Position numbers and translations under genes: made by a program
DNA from: Aggregatilineales bacterium
GTDB taxonomy: Bacteria; Chloroflexota; Anaerolineae; Aggregatilineales; Ch27
Direction: 5' to 3'
Length of the DNA stretch: 64,000 bases
Assembly (NCBI GenBank): GCA_029976025.1
Contig: JARKNX010000097.1
Coordinates: 1-64,000 of the forward strand
Part shown: positions 39,901-49,851 of the stretch, one piece after another
Numbering within the stretch: position 1 is the first letter of the stretch
Layout of the letters: each line of letters opens with the position of its first letter
The notes under the pieces: generated by a model
Databases searched by the model: none
What the model saw: the letters and a program-made list of their open reading frames with translations, nothing else
What the model was told of the DNA's origin: nothing

Positions 39901-41793
39901 TCAGAGATGGGCTTTGATGACATCCGCCAGTTCCTGCCCGATGCCGGGCACGGCGGCAATCTCTTCCGCGCTGGCGGCGCGAATCTTCTCGATCGATTTA
40001 TCGAACGCATCCAGCAGGATTTTGCGCCGTTTGGGGCCGATTCCGGGGATAGCTTCCAACCGGGAGGCCAGCCCCTGTTTATCCCGGCGCTGGCGATGGC
40101 CGGTGATGGCGAAGCGGTGCGCCTCGTCGCGGATGCGCTGGACCAGGAACAGCCCGGCTGACCGGCGCGGCAACAAGATGGAATCGCCCCGGCCCGGCAC
40201 GAATAGCTCTTCCATTTGTTTGGCCAGGCTGGCAACTGGAACCTGATCGAGCAGGCCAAATTCAGCCAGCACCTCCACCGCCACATTGAGCTGGCCTTTG
40301 CCGCCATCCACAAGCAGCAGATCGGGCAGGAGCCGCCAGGTCTCGTCGGCGTCCTTATGGCCCGGCTGGCCTCCGGATGGATTGTCGCGCGATTCGATGT
40401 AACGCTTGAAGCGGCGGGTCAGCGCCTCCCGCATGGACTGGTAGTCATCTGAGCCTTCGTGAGCGATGGAGTTGATATTGAAGCGGCGGTACTCAGCTTT
40501 GCGCGGCACCCCCTTGACGAAGACGACGCGGCTGGCGACGATGGCCGTGCCCTGGGTCGTGCTGATGTCGTAACATTCGATGCGGTTGGGGATGGCAGAC
40601 AGTGAGAGCGCCTCCTGCAGTTCGCGGAGGGAGCCTTCCTGGCGCACGGTATCGGCCTGCCACTGCACTTGCAGGATACTCAACGCCTCAGCAGCGTTAT
40701 CCTCAACCATCTTGACCAGTTCGCGCTTCTGGCCGCGCCGGGGTACGTGCAGCGAGACCTTCCTGCCGCCGCGCTTGTCGCGCAGCCAGCGCTCCAGCAC
40801 CTCCTGACTCTCCACCCGGACCGGCATCATGATTTCCGGCGGGATATGGGCGGCGCGGTCGTAGAACTGCTGCATGAAGCTCTCGATCACGGCGGCGGCA
40901 TCTTCTTCCAGCACGTTCTCCATGGCGAAGCTCTCCCGGCCGATTAGCTTGCCCTGCCGGATGAAAAAGACCTGCACAACGGCGTCGCCATTGGCGGAGG
41001 CGAACCCGATCACGTCCTGATCAGGCCCGCCGACGTTGATCACCTTGCGGCTTTCGATCAGGCTGGTGATGGCGCGGATGCGATCGCGGTGGCGGGCCGC
41101 CTGTTCGAAGTGGAGCGCCTCAGCGGCGGCCTCCATGCGCCGGGTCAGGTCGCGCAGCACCTCGTCGGTGTGCCCCTCCAGAAAACGCATCAGGTCCTTG
41201 ATCATGGCCCGGTACTCTTCCTGAGTGACGGCGCCGATGCATGGCCCGGAGCACAGCTTGATATCGTAGTACAGGCAGGCGCGCGCATCGCGGCCGGTGA
41301 TTTCCCGGTCGCAGGTCAGGTAGGGGAAAATGCGGCGCAGCACGTCCAGCGTCTCGCGGATGCTGCGGGCGTGGAACGGCCCGAAATAGCGGGAACCGTC
41401 CTGCACCATCTGGCGGGTGAACTCGACGGTCGGGAACGACGCGGCCCAGGTGACCTTGATGTAAGGGTACTGTTTGTCGTCCTTGAGGGCGATATTGTAG
41501 TGCGGCCTGTGGCGCTTGATCAGCGTATTTTCCAGCCGCAGCGCTTCCAGCTCACCTTCTTCATCATCGGGGCCTGCCCCGGTGACTATGAATTCAATAT
41601 CGACGATGTGGGTCCGCAGGCGGCGCGTTTTTTCGTCGGTGACGCCCCGGTGGAAATAGCTGCGCACCCGGTTGAACAGGTCTTTGGATTTGCCGACGTA
41701 AATAATCGTGCCGGCAGTGTCCTTCATAATATACACGCCGGGCTTGTGCGGGAGGTTGTCCAGGATTTGTTGCAGGTACGATGTTGTTTCCAT
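39901..41793 (-). CDS. uvrC: UvrABC system protein C
   Basis: A 630-residue nucleotide-excision-repair nuclease subunit that makes both cuts around a lesion with UvrB. The GIY-YIG domain is at about 15-95 (PGVYIMKDTAGTIIYVGKSKDLFNRVRSYF), a Cys-rich segment follows (CDREITGRDARACLYYDIKLCSGPC), the UVR motif is near 205-240, the RNase H-like C-terminal nuclease is at about 370-530 with DLLLVDGGKGQL, and two helix-hairpin-helix motifs end it (IPGIGPKRRKILL and VPGIGQELADVI). The ATG at 41793 lies 14 bases after the kinase gene stop, which supports this start over the earlier one at 41844. Confidence 0.96.
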   Translation of the reverse strand: METTSYLQQILDNLPHKPGVYIMKDTAGTIIYVGKSKDLFNRVRSYFHRGVTDEKTRRLRTHIVDIEFIVTGAGPDDEEGELEALRLENTLIKRHRPHYNIALKDDKQYPYIKVTWAASFPTVEFTRQMVQDGSRYFGPFHARSIRETLDVLRRIFPYLTCDREITGRDARACLYYDIKLCSGPCIGAVTQEEYRAMIKDLMRFLEGHTDEVLRDLTRRMEAAAEALHFEQAARHRDRIRAITSLIESRKVINVGGPDQDVIGFASANGDAVVQVFFIRQGKLIGRESFAMENVLEEDAAAVIESFMQQFYDRAAHIPPEIMMPVRVESQEVLERWLRDKRGGRKVSLHVPRRGQKRELVKMVEDNAAEALSILQVQWQADTVRQEGSLRELQEALSLSAIPNRIECYDISTTQGTAIVASRVVFVKGVPRKAEYRRFNINSIAHEGSDDYQSMREALTRRFKRYIESRDNPSGGQPGHKDADETWRLLPDLLLVDGGKGQLNVAVEVLAEFGLLDQVPVASLAKQMEELFVPGRGDSILLPRRSAGLFLVQRIRDEAHRFAITGHRQRRDKQGLASRLEAIPGIGPKRRKILLDAFDKSIEKIRAASAEEIAAVPGIGQELADVIKAHL

Positions 41794-41807
41794 GGTCGCG
41801 TATGAGG

Positions 41808-42344
41808 CTATCGGTAATCCGGACGGGTGAGAGCGGCAAGCCATCTATCTGTCTCGCGCGGTGAGCGCAGGCGGATCATGGTCAGGTGTGGGTATGGCGC
41901 CCCCTCGAACAGGACGCGGTACTCACGCTGGCGGCGGCGGTAAGTCCTGAGCACCCACAGCAGTATGGAGTCCCGCCTGAATAGCGCCCCCAGATGCTCC
42001 TGGTTGGTTCCCCAGAGCATTTCGCGGGTGAAGATGCGGCTGACCGTGCGCCGGAAGATCCGGCAGAGCACTACGGTCAGCGGGTAGTCCAGCCAGAGCA
42101 GTGTATCCGCCCGCGGCCAGATCAGGTCGCGCACCTTTTGATAATTGCCATCCGCCACCCAGGCGTCGCCCGCCAGAGCTGCGATCAGGCGCTCCCGGAA
42201 CACATCTGGCGGCGCCTCCTGCCAGCCCGGCTCCCAGTGCAGCGCGTCCAACTCGACGTGTGGGCAACCGCAGCGCTCGGCCAGTTTTCGGGCCAGCGTC
42301 GTCTTGCCGCTGCCGCTCGTTCCCACCACGACAATGCGCTTCAT
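41808..42344 (-). CDS. Adenylate-kinase-like P-loop protein (FlaR/topology-modulation type)
   Basis: A 178-residue P-loop kinase-like protein. It has Walker A GTSGSGKTTLAR (8-19), a short LID-like region, and the pattern HVELDALHWEPGWQ, WVADGNY, DTLLWLDYPLTVVLCRIFRRT typical of proteins labelled adenylate kinase or DNA topology modulation protein. It is probably a small-molecule kinase of unknown substrate. It is the first of a kinase-uvrC-GH1 unit on the minus strand. No membrane segment is seen. Confidence 0.85.
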   Translation of the reverse strand: MKRIVVVGTSGSGKTTLARKLAERCGCPHVELDALHWEPGWQEAPPDVFRERLIAALAGDAWVADGNYQKVRDLIWPRADTLLWLDYPLTVVLCRIFRRTVSRIFTREMLWGTNQEHLGALFRRDSILLWVLRTYRRRQREYRVLFEGAPYPHLTMIRLRSPRETDRWLAALTRPDYR

Positions 42345-42427
42345 AGAGTCTCGCGGGCCGTCTGGGATGCGCGTTTGACAGGCGCTATTCTAACTCAGCC
42401 GGGCGGATCGCCCAAATGTTCGGCGTG

Positions 42428-43879
42428 TTATCGGGGCGTCAGATCGTAGATAGTCAGCCGGGGCCGCCCGGATTCGTGTTCGATGACGGCTACTGGCTCG
42501 CCCGGCGCCGAGTCTGGCACGTAGGGACTGTCTTCCAGCACGACAAAAACACCCGGTTCGCGCCGGCTCTCCATCAGGGTCTGATGTGCGGGGATATCCT
42601 CCCGGTTAGGGTTGACGCGCGGGCAGGTGACGGTGAAATCAGCGCCCAGCGTGAGATAACGCAGCCCCAGGCAACTGGTGGAAAGGCCGATGACCTCTCT
42701 GGCGTTGTGCTGGCGGAGCACAGCGGCTACTTCGGCCAGGCCAAAGCCAGAGTTATCTGAAGCGACATACTCTCGCCGCACTACCTCCGGGAGTGGCAGT
42801 GAAGCCGGGTCGGATATCGCCACCATCGTGAAAGGGAGCCAGGTAAAGACGCCCCAGCCGAGTATCAGAGCCGTCATGCCGCGTTTCGCGACGCGAGAGC
42901 GTCGGCGGAGGCAGTAAGCTGCTCCGATGCCGGCTCCGATGAACAGGATGGTGATGGCTCCATGGTAAAACCGGGCGCTCTGGCGCTGACTCAGCGCGGT
43001 GATCAGCAGGGGAGCGATCAGCACGAGAGGCAGAAAGAACTCGCGGCGGACGATGAGGACGCCTGTGGCAGCGATGAGTAAAATCAATGCTGCCGGGCCG
43101 GCGAAGCCCGCCACCGCCTCAAGCGGAATGGCGAGGTTAGTGAACAGGCGCTCGATCGGGCCATCCCCGGCTGAGGGATTGTGATGAGTGATCAGCGTCC
43201 AGTAGTTGTAACCCAACAGGTGAAGGCTGGCGGTCAGCAGCGCGGTCAACCCCAGCAGCACGCCCATGGCGACGGCCAGCCATTTCCACCGGGCGCTCCA
43301 TATTGTCCGGGGTGGCGACAGGGTGAGAAAGGCCGCGAGGGGGATGCCGTAATAGGGCACAATGCTGTTTTTGGCGCTGACGGCCAGGAACAGGCATGCG
43401 CCGCACAAAGCCGCATCCCACAGGTTGACGCGGTGAGACAGGCGATAGGCGAAGTACAGCCCCACTGTCATGAAAGACGCCGCCAGAACATCGGCCATAG
43501 CCATACGGTCGAAGTACTGGTGATAGGTGCTGAAAAGCACCAGCAGCCCGACAAAAAGCATTCCCCACTTGCCGGCTGCCTGTCGCCCAATGCCGACAGC
43601 AGCCGCGTAGCCCAGCGCAGCCCCCAGGATGATTACGCTTCTCGCCAGCCAGAATCCACCCGCGCTGAACGGCTGTGCTGCCATATTCAGCCAGACGATC
43701 AGGAGGCGACCTTCTGAGGCATGAGCCAGGGGCGAGGTGAGCATGTCCTGTTCAGCCCAGCGGATGTGGATGCCTTCATCTCCGAATGGAGGATAGGTGT
43801 CAAGCGCTATAAGCCGGACTGCCCAGAAACCCCCGATAAGCACTGTCGCCAGCCAGAACGTGGCTCGTGGTTTCTTCAT
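42428..43879 (-). CDS. Multi-pass membrane glycosyltransferase (PMT/ArnT-like)
   Basis: A 483-residue integral membrane protein with about ten hydrophobic segments. The first outside loop has LDTYPPFGDEGIHIRWAEQ, with the acidic residue pair expected near the active site of GT-C glycosyltransferases of the dolichyl-phosphate-mannose/ArnT group. These transfer sugars from polyprenyl-phosphate donors onto proteins or lipids. The last 110 residues are a soluble outside domain. The ATG at 43879 follows GAGGG; the GTG five codons earlier has no ribosome site. It is divergent from the division cluster. The acceptor is unknown. Confidence 0.82.
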   Translation of the reverse strand: MKKPRATFWLATVLIGGFWAVRLIALDTYPPFGDEGIHIRWAEQDMLTSPLAHASEGRLLIVWLNMAAQPFSAGGFWLARSVIILGAALGYAAAVGIGRQAAGKWGMLFVGLLVLFSTYHQYFDRMAMADVLAASFMTVGLYFAYRLSHRVNLWDAALCGACLFLAVSAKNSIVPYYGIPLAAFLTLSPPRTIWSARWKWLAVAMGVLLGLTALLTASLHLLGYNYWTLITHHNPSAGDGPIERLFTNLAIPLEAVAGFAGPAALILLIAATGVLIVRREFFLPLVLIAPLLITALSQRQSARFYHGAITILFIGAGIGAAYCLRRRSRVAKRGMTALILGWGVFTWLPFTMVAISDPASLPLPEVVRREYVASDNSGFGLAEVAAVLRQHNAREVIGLSTSCLGLRYLTLGADFTVTCPRVNPNREDIPAHQTLMESRREPGVFVVLEDSPYVPDSAPGEPVAVIEHESGRPRLTIYDLTPR

Positions 43880-44052
43880 CTCCGCCCTCTTCACGATTGG
43901 AACAGGCTGTCGCAGTATGAATTGTAGCGAAGAATATCCGGGGCAGGCAGCAGGCGTAACCTGCTCCGCCGGGTATTCGCCAGTGTCCTGACAATATTCC
44001 GGGCCGGCCCGCGCGGTGGTATGATCAGGAAGTCAGCGAGAGGCGATTATCT

Positions 44053-45000
44053 GTGGCCAATGAGCGGAACCAACCCCACATTCCTGTCTTGCTGGAGGCT
44101 GTGCTGGAGGCGCTGCATGTGCCGTCCGGCGGCGTGATCGTCGATTGCACTGTCGGGGCGGGGGGGCATGCCGCCGCTTTGCTGGATGCCGCCGGGCCGG
44201 AAGGGCGCTTGCTGGGGCTGGATCAGGACCCGGAAGCGCTGGCGGCAGCAGCGGCGCGGCTGGCTTCCTACGGCGATCGCGCGACGCTGGTTCACGCCCG
44301 TTTTGATACGGTTGCAGATTGCGCAGCGGCGGCCGGGATAGGCGCGGCAGATGCGATTCTGGCCGATCTGGGCGTGTCATCCATGCATCTGGACCGCCCG
44401 GAGCGCGGCTTTTCGTTCCTGCACGATGGGCCGCTGGATATGCGGATGAATCCACTTGCCGAAGGACTGACCGCTGCCGAGATTGTCAATGGCTGGCTGG
44501 AGCGCGATCTGGCCGATCTGATCTGGCGTTACGGGGAAGATCGGGAGGCGAGGCGCATCGCTCGCCAGATCGTCCGGCTGCGGCCGTTCGATTCCACACG
44601 GGAGCTGGCCGGAGCGATCGAATCCGCCATCCCGAAGCACCGGCAGGAACGAATTCACCCGGCGACGCGTACCTTTCAGGCGCTGCGCATTGCCGTCAAT
44701 GACGAACTGGGCGCGCTGGAGCGGATGCTGCCGCAGGCGGTGGCGCTCCTGCGGCCGGGCGGGCGGCTGGCGGTTATCAGCTTTCACAGCCTGGAAGATC
44801 GTATTGTCAAGCAGTACTTTCGGGAAGCCAGCGCGGACTGCATCTGTCCGCCGGAGCAGCCGGTCTGTACCTGCGATCACCGGGCTGTGGTGCGCCCGGT
44901 GGGGCGTAAGCCGGTCGCGGCGGACCCGGCGGAAGTCGGGCGCAACCCGCGCAGCCGCAGCGCCAGGCTGCGGGCCGTGGAAAAGCTCCCGCCCTCCTGA
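44053..45000 (+). CDS. rsmH: 16S rRNA m4C1402 methyltransferase
   Basis: A 315-residue SAM-dependent methyltransferase that opens the division cluster. It has the family start HIPVLLEAVLEAL, the SAM loop DCTVGAGGHAAALLDA near 32, DLGVSSMHLDRPERGFSF near 103 and the C-terminal LRPGGRLAVISFHSLEDRIVKQYF. The GTG at 44053 is preceded by GAGAGG. MraZ, which usually precedes rsmH, is absent: the 173 bases upstream hold no coding frame and only a weak -10 (TATGAT near 44021). Confidence 0.96.
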   Translation: MANERNQPHIPVLLEAVLEALHVPSGGVIVDCTVGAGGHAAALLDAAGPEGRLLGLDQDPEALAAAAARLASYGDRATLVHARFDTVADCAAAAGIGAADAILADLGVSSMHLDRPERGFSFLHDGPLDMRMNPLAEGLTAAEIVNGWLERDLADLIWRYGEDREARRIARQIVRLRPFDSTRELAGAIESAIPKHRQERIHPATRTFQALRIAVNDELGALERMLPQAVALLRPGGRLAVISFHSLEDRIVKQYFREASADCICPPEQPVCTCDHRAVVRPVGRKPVAADPAEVGRNPRSRSARLRAVEKLPPS

Positions 45001-45077
45001 TATCGACGGGTCTGGTATTGTTTGTGATTTCGGGTCAAAATAGAGGGCATCGGCGGGGCAGTCCCCGGTGAAATACT

Positions 45078-45578
45078 ATGAGCCAGAAGACTCCGTTGAA
45101 TCGATCTCAGTGGATCCAGCATGCTCTGCGCAGCGCCCCCTGGCGGCGGCAGTCCCAGGCTGCTGCAATCATCGCCCTGGCGTTGATTGTGGGCGTGATT
45201 ATTGGCGCGCTGTACCTGGCCCAGATTACGTCAGTAGCCACGATGGGCCGCCAGAACGAGAATTTGCAGAGATATCGCGACAATCTGGTGCGGCAGAATG
45301 AACAGATACGGGCCGATCTGGCCGAGCTGCGCAGCATCCCGCGCCTGTTGCGCCGGGCGCAGGACCTGGGATTTATTTACGCCGGCGGCGCCAGTATGGA
45401 GTATCTGGTTGTGCCAGGATACCAGCCGGAGCGGTTGACCAGTGTGGCGCCGCTGCGATCGGACGTAGAAGCGCTGCCGGTATACGACGAGACGTTCTCC
45501 GGCTGGATTCAACAGCAGTGGGAGCAGATCGTCAGCCAGTTTGAGGAATGGGCGCGCGCCGGGGCAGGAGGTCGATAG
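45078..45578 (+). CDS. FtsL/DivIC-like division protein
   Basis: A 166-residue bitopic membrane protein in the ftsL position between rsmH and ftsI. A short basic cytoplasmic N terminus (RSAPWRRQSQ) leads to one membrane helix (AAAIIALALIVGVIIGALYLAQI) and then a coiled coil (MGRQNENLQRYRDNLVRQNEQIRADLAELRS). The C-terminal 70 residues have less regular structure and are longer than in E. coli FtsL. Sequence similarity in this family is low, so the call rests on topology and place. The next gene starts four bases after its stop. Confidence 0.8.
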   Translation: MSQKTPLNRSQWIQHALRSAPWRRQSQAAAIIALALIVGVIIGALYLAQITSVATMGRQNENLQRYRDNLVRQNEQIRADLAELRSIPRLLRRAQDLGFIYAGGASMEYLVVPGYQPERLTSVAPLRSDVEALPVYDETFSGWIQQQWEQIVSQFEEWARAGAGGR

Positions 45579-45582
45579 AAGC

Positions 45583-47307
45583 ATGACCAATCCCGAGATG
45601 TTCAGCCGGAGACTCCAGATTGTAGCCGCGGTGCTGGTAGTCCTCAGCGTTTATATGCTTGTCCGGCTGATGACCATCCAGTTTCAGATGGACCCGGCGC
45701 AGTTGGCCTACTTTCAGGGGCAGACGCGCCAGTACACCCGGCTCGTCGAGTATATGCCCACGCGCGGCCAGATTTATGATCGGCATGGTGAACTGCTGGC
45801 CGTGAACCGTATTCAGTACGAGATCGGGGCGAACCCGCCGCTGATTACTGACCCCGCTATGACGGCGCGGCAACTGGCCGCGGCGTTAAACGGCGACGAA
45901 CTCACCATCTACCAGCAACTGACTTCTAATCGGGCCTGGGAGCTGATCGCCCGGCCGGTCAGCGCAGCGGCCGGGCAGGCCGTGCAGGACCTGAACATCG
46001 TAGGCGTGGATATCTCGCCTATCCCTAACAGGGCGTATCCTCAGGGGATGCTGGGGGCGCAGGTGATCGGGTTTGTAGGCGGCGATCAGCGGGGTAACTT
46101 CGGCGTCGAAGGCGCCTACCAGCGCGATCTGGCCGGGGAGAGCCTGGTCGGGGAAGAGAGCAATATCCCGTTTCAAATCTCTGCTCAGGTTGCCCCCCGG
46201 CACGGGCGCGATCTGGTCCTGACCATTGATCGCGATATCCAGTTTCTGGCGGAGTCGGAGCTGCTGAGGGCGCTGGACGTAACCGGCTCGGAGCGCGGCA
46301 CGATTATCATTATGAATCCGCGCACCGGTGATATTCTGGCGATGGCGAACTTCCCCTCATATGATCCCAATCTCTATTACAGGATTGAGGACGCCAGAGT
46401 GTTGAATAACCCGGCTATCAGCGAGCAGTACGAGCCAGGATCGGTCTTCAAAGTGGTGACGATGGCCGCCGGCATCGAGGAGGGGGTTATCCTCCCGGGC
46501 AGCACCTACAACGACCAGGCTTCGCTGCAGTGCGGCGGGATTACGATCTCCAACTGGGACCGCGCGTCGCACGGCCTGATTGACATGACCCAGGTTCTGG
46601 TCCAGTCGCTGAACGTCGGCACTTCGACAGTGGCGATGGAGATGGGCCCGACGCGCCTCTACCGGATGATTCAGAAGTTCGGTTTTGGCGAGCCTACCCG
46701 CGTAGACCTGCAGGGCGAAGCGGCGGGCACGGTCCCCCTGCCGGGCGACTCAAACTGGCAGGAAAGCCAGCTTTGCACCAACAGCTTTGGTCAGGGCATC
46801 GCTGTGACTCCCCTGCAGATGCTGACGGCAGTGAACGCTATTGCCAATGACGGCCTGATGATGCAGCCGCATGTCGTGCACCAGATTGTTGACGGGGAGA
46901 ATGTCTACACCACCCAGCCATCGCCGATGGGGCGGCCCATTTCCGCTGAGACGGCTCGCATGGTGCGCAATATGATGGTGCAGACGGTGCGCTACGGCCC
47001 GACCGAAGCCCAGGTCCCCGGCTACACCGTGGCCGGCAAAACCGGGACGGCCCAGATTCCGATCCCCGGCGGTTACGATGCGGATGCGTCCATCGTGACC
47101 TTCGTCGGGTTCCTGCCGGCGGATGACCCACAGGTGTCCATTCTTATCAAGCTCGACCGCCCGGATGAATACTGGGGCAGCATCGTCGTCGCCCCCATCT
47201 TTTCCCATCTGGCAGAGAGGCTGGTCGTCCTCATGGAGATACCGCCAGACACCGTGCGGCAGACACTGGCTTCCAGCGGCGGTATGCTCAACGCGGTCGA
47301 TCGTTAG
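45583..47307 (+). CDS. ftsI: Penicillin-binding protein, FtsI/SpoVD-like transpeptidase
   Basis: A 574-residue class B penicillin-binding protein that crosslinks septal peptidoglycan. One N-terminal membrane helix (LQIVAAVLVVLSVYMLVRLM) is followed by the dimerisation domain with RGQIYDRHGELLAVN. The transpeptidase domain has the SxxK motif SVFK near 287, the SxN motif SLN near 341 and the KTG motif near 486. No PASTA repeats are present. The ATG at 45583 follows AGGAGG. It lies between the FtsL-like gene and mraY, the standard place for ftsI. Confidence 0.94.
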   Translation: MTNPEMFSRRLQIVAAVLVVLSVYMLVRLMTIQFQMDPAQLAYFQGQTRQYTRLVEYMPTRGQIYDRHGELLAVNRIQYEIGANPPLITDPAMTARQLAAALNGDELTIYQQLTSNRAWELIARPVSAAAGQAVQDLNIVGVDISPIPNRAYPQGMLGAQVIGFVGGDQRGNFGVEGAYQRDLAGESLVGEESNIPFQISAQVAPRHGRDLVLTIDRDIQFLAESELLRALDVTGSERGTIIIMNPRTGDILAMANFPSYDPNLYYRIEDARVLNNPAISEQYEPGSVFKVVTMAAGIEEGVILPGSTYNDQASLQCGGITISNWDRASHGLIDMTQVLVQSLNVGTSTVAMEMGPTRLYRMIQKFGFGEPTRVDLQGEAAGTVPLPGDSNWQESQLCTNSFGQGIAVTPLQMLTAVNAIANDGLMMQPHVVHQIVDGENVYTTQPSPMGRPISAETARMVRNMMVQTVRYGPTEAQVPGYTVAGKTGTAQIPIPGGYDADASIVTFVGFLPADDPQVSILIKLDRPDEYWGSIVVAPIFSHLAERLVVLMEIPPDTVRQTLASSGGMLNAVDR

Positions 47308-47321
47308 AATGGACATACGTT

Positions 47322-48335
47322 ATGGCCGGTGACTTGCCTGTCGCCCTGACCATGATGGGGCTTTCGTTCCTTCTGGCCGTCATCTGGGGCGAACCGTTCA
47401 TCACTATTCTCCGGCGGCTGCGGCTTGGCAAACAGATCCAGGCCGATCTGCCGGACAGCCACCAGATCAAAGCTGGCACGCCCACATTTGGCGGGCTGCT
47501 GATCATCATCCCGGTGATTCTGCTGACGCTGGCCCTGAACGTGGCGAGCTTGCTGAACCCGGATATTCGTATCGGGCACAGCATCTTGCTGCCGCTGGGT
47601 GTGCTGGTTGGTTACGGCCTGCTGGGCGTGATTGACGACTGGGAAGGGGTGCGCGGCGGGCGAGAGCGCGGTCAGGGCATCTCCGTGCGGGCTAAATTTG
47701 GGGCGCAGGTCGTGCTGGCGGTGGCGGTAGCGGCTACTATGTCGCTCTGGGGCGGCGGCTTCCAGCATGCCAATTCGGTCTATCTGCCATTTATCGGCGT
47801 CCCGCTCCGGCTGTCGCCGCAGCTGTGGATTCCTATGGCTGCTTTCGTCATCGTGGCAAGCTCAAATGCGATCAACCTCACCGACGGGCTGGATGGGCTG
47901 GCCGGGATTGTGGTGGCGACGGCGTTCATGTCATACGGGCTGGTAGCTTTTTTGCAGGGCCAGATCTTCCTCGTCCAGTTCTGTTTCATCATCGTCGGCG
48001 CCTGTTTCGCCTTCCTGTGGTATAACGCCTTTCCCGCCCAGTTGTTCATGGGCGATACCGGGGCGCTGGCGCTGGGCGCGGCCCTGGGCACGATCGCGCT
48101 GATGACTGGCCAGTGGATTCTGCTGCCTGTGATCGCCATCGTCCCCGTGGCTGAGACACTCAGCGTGCTCCTGCAGCGCCTCAGCCTGCACTTCACCGGA
48201 CAGCGCCTCTTCCTGATGAGTCCGCTCCATCTGCACTACCAGCAAATCGGCTGGAGCGAGGTTCAGGTCGTTCAGCGTTTCTGGATCGTCGGCCTGATCG
48301 GGGCGGTGCTGGGTATTGCGCTGGCGCTGCTGTAG
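47322..48335 (+). CDS. mraY: Phospho-MurNAc-pentapeptide translocase
   Basis: A 337-residue membrane enzyme that attaches phospho-MurNAc-pentapeptide to undecaprenyl phosphate to make lipid I. About ten membrane helices are visible, with the conserved cytoplasmic motifs HQIKAGTPTFGGLL near 47, GVIDDWEGV near 104 with the Asp pair, NAINLTDGLDGLAG near 185 and the MSPLHLHYQQIGWSE His motif near 298. The MurNAc-pentapeptide it uses would be made by MurC, MurD and by MurE and MurF, which are not in this cluster. The ribosome site is weak, so translation is probably coupled to ftsI. Confidence 0.96.
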   Translation: MAGDLPVALTMMGLSFLLAVIWGEPFITILRRLRLGKQIQADLPDSHQIKAGTPTFGGLLIIIPVILLTLALNVASLLNPDIRIGHSILLPLGVLVGYGLLGVIDDWEGVRGGRERGQGISVRAKFGAQVVLAVAVAATMSLWGGGFQHANSVYLPFIGVPLRLSPQLWIPMAAFVIVASSNAINLTDGLDGLAGIVVATAFMSYGLVAFLQGQIFLVQFCFIIVGACFAFLWYNAFPAQLFMGDTGALALGAALGTIALMTGQWILLPVIAIVPVAETLSVLLQRLSLHFTGQRLFLMSPLHLHYQQIGWSEVQVVQRFWIVGLIGAVLGIALALL

Positions 48336-48352
48336 CAGAGGGGCGTACACCT

Positions 48353-49747
48353 GTGTCTGATCCGCTTGCCGGAAAACACGCAATCGTGATGGGCTTCGCC
48401 CGCCAGGGGCAGGCGCTGGCTCGCTGGCTGCCAGCGGTCGGGGCGCGGGTGACCGTCACCGACCGGCGAGCGGAAGCCGCGTTTGGCGCTGCCCTGAGCG
48501 CGCACCGCGAGCGTGGCGTAAATTTTATCCTCGGCGATCATCCCCTCGCGCTGCTGGACGACGCCGATCTGTTATGCGTGTCCGGCGGCGTGGCGCTGAC
48601 CGAGCCGCTGGTGGCCGAAGCGCTCCGGCGCGGCATCCCGGTCACCAATGACGCGCAGCTCTTTCTGGAGCGCTGCCCGGCTCCGGTAATCGGTATCACG
48701 GGTAGCGCCGGGAAGACGACGACGACCATGCTGGTTGGCCTGATGTGTCGGGCGGCGGGGTGGGTGACGCATGTCGGCGGCAATATCGGCGATGTGCTGC
48801 TGGATGCGCTGCCGCGCATCGCGCCGCAAGATATCGTAGTCATGGAGTTGAGCAGCTTCCAGCTTGAGCTGACGACGATCAGCCCGCGCTATGGCGCGAT
48901 TCTCAACATCACGCCTAACCACCTGGACCGGCACGGAACTATGGAGGCTTATACAACGGCCAAGGCCAGTCTGATCCGTTACCAGAAAGCGGAAGATACG
49001 GCGATTCTGGGCATCGACGATCCGGGGGCGAATGGATTGATCGCGCTGGTTCAGGGGCACCTGGTATGCTTCAGCGCGCGGTGGGCAGTGGCCGACGGCG
49101 CATATCTGGAGGGCGACCGGCTGATCCTCTCCGGTCGGGCGAGCCAGAGCGGAACGCGGCAGGCTGTGATTGAGCGCCAGGCGATTCGCTTGCGCGGCGA
49201 GCACAATCTCCTCAATGTGCTGGCGGCCAGCGCGGTGGCGGGCGCGGCGGGAGTCGCACCGACGGCTATGGGCGAGGCGATTGCGACGTTCGCGGGCGTT
49301 GCGCATCGCCTGGAAGTCGTGCGCGTCTGCAACGGCGTCACCTGGGTCAATGACAGCATCGCGACGGCGCCGGAGCGAGTGCTGGCCGCCGTCCGCAGTT
49401 ATGGAGAGCCGCTGGTCCTGTTGCTGGGGGGCAAAGATAAGGACCTGCCCTGGGATGAGTTGATCGCGCTGGCCGCCCGGAAGGCTTTTGCCGTGGTGAC
49501 GTTCGGCGCGCATGGCCCCGTTATTGCCGGGCTTCTGCAGAGGGCGCTGGCGAAAGAGGAGCCGGGCCGGCTGGCGGCGGAGCGCGTGCTGACTGTCAGC
49601 ACGCTGGATGAGGCGGTTCAGGCGGCGGGGCGGCTGGCCAGGCCGGGCGATGTCGTGCTGCTCTCCCCCGGCGGGACGAGTTACGACGCCTACCGCGATT
49701 TTGAGGAGCGGGGGCAGCACTTCCGCCGACTGGTGGATGCACTGTAG
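48353..49747 (+). CDS. murD: UDP-MurNAc-L-alanine:D-glutamate ligase
   Basis: A 464-residue Mur ligase adding D-Glu to UDP-MurNAc-L-Ala. It has the N-terminal Rossmann start HAIVMGFARQGQALARWL, the ATP loop GITGSAGKTTTTMLVGL near 113-129, NITPNHLDRHGTMEAY near 185, and the C-terminal ligase motif WVNDSIATAPERVLAAV near 327, where the usual DSKATN reads DSIATA. The ends LLGGKDKDLPWDEL and LLSPGGTSYDAYRDFEERG are typical of MurD. It starts at GTG 48353 after GAGGGG. It follows mraY by 17 bases. Confidence 0.95.
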   Translation: MSDPLAGKHAIVMGFARQGQALARWLPAVGARVTVTDRRAEAAFGAALSAHRERGVNFILGDHPLALLDDADLLCVSGGVALTEPLVAEALRRGIPVTNDAQLFLERCPAPVIGITGSAGKTTTTMLVGLMCRAAGWVTHVGGNIGDVLLDALPRIAPQDIVVMELSSFQLELTTISPRYGAILNITPNHLDRHGTMEAYTTAKASLIRYQKAEDTAILGIDDPGANGLIALVQGHLVCFSARWAVADGAYLEGDRLILSGRASQSGTRQAVIERQAIRLRGEHNLLNVLAASAVAGAAGVAPTAMGEAIATFAGVAHRLEVVRVCNGVTWVNDSIATAPERVLAAVRSYGEPLVLLLGGKDKDLPWDELIALAARKAFAVVTFGAHGPVIAGLLQRALAKEEPGRLAAERVLTVSTLDEAVQAAGRLARPGDVVLLSPGGTSYDAYRDFEERGQHFRRLVDAL

Positions 49748-49851
49748 GCGGACGGTCCTCTGCCGGGCAAGCGGCCTTTTTGCGTTTGGCATACAATAGG
49801 ACCCGGACTGTTTCTGTCGGGAACAGGCGATACACGGGGAGCAGGGGTATT

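Noticed and set aside
43895-44052. mraZ gene or MraZ-binding repeats upstream of rsmH
   Set aside because: No coding frame of that size and no set of spaced GTGG repeats is present.
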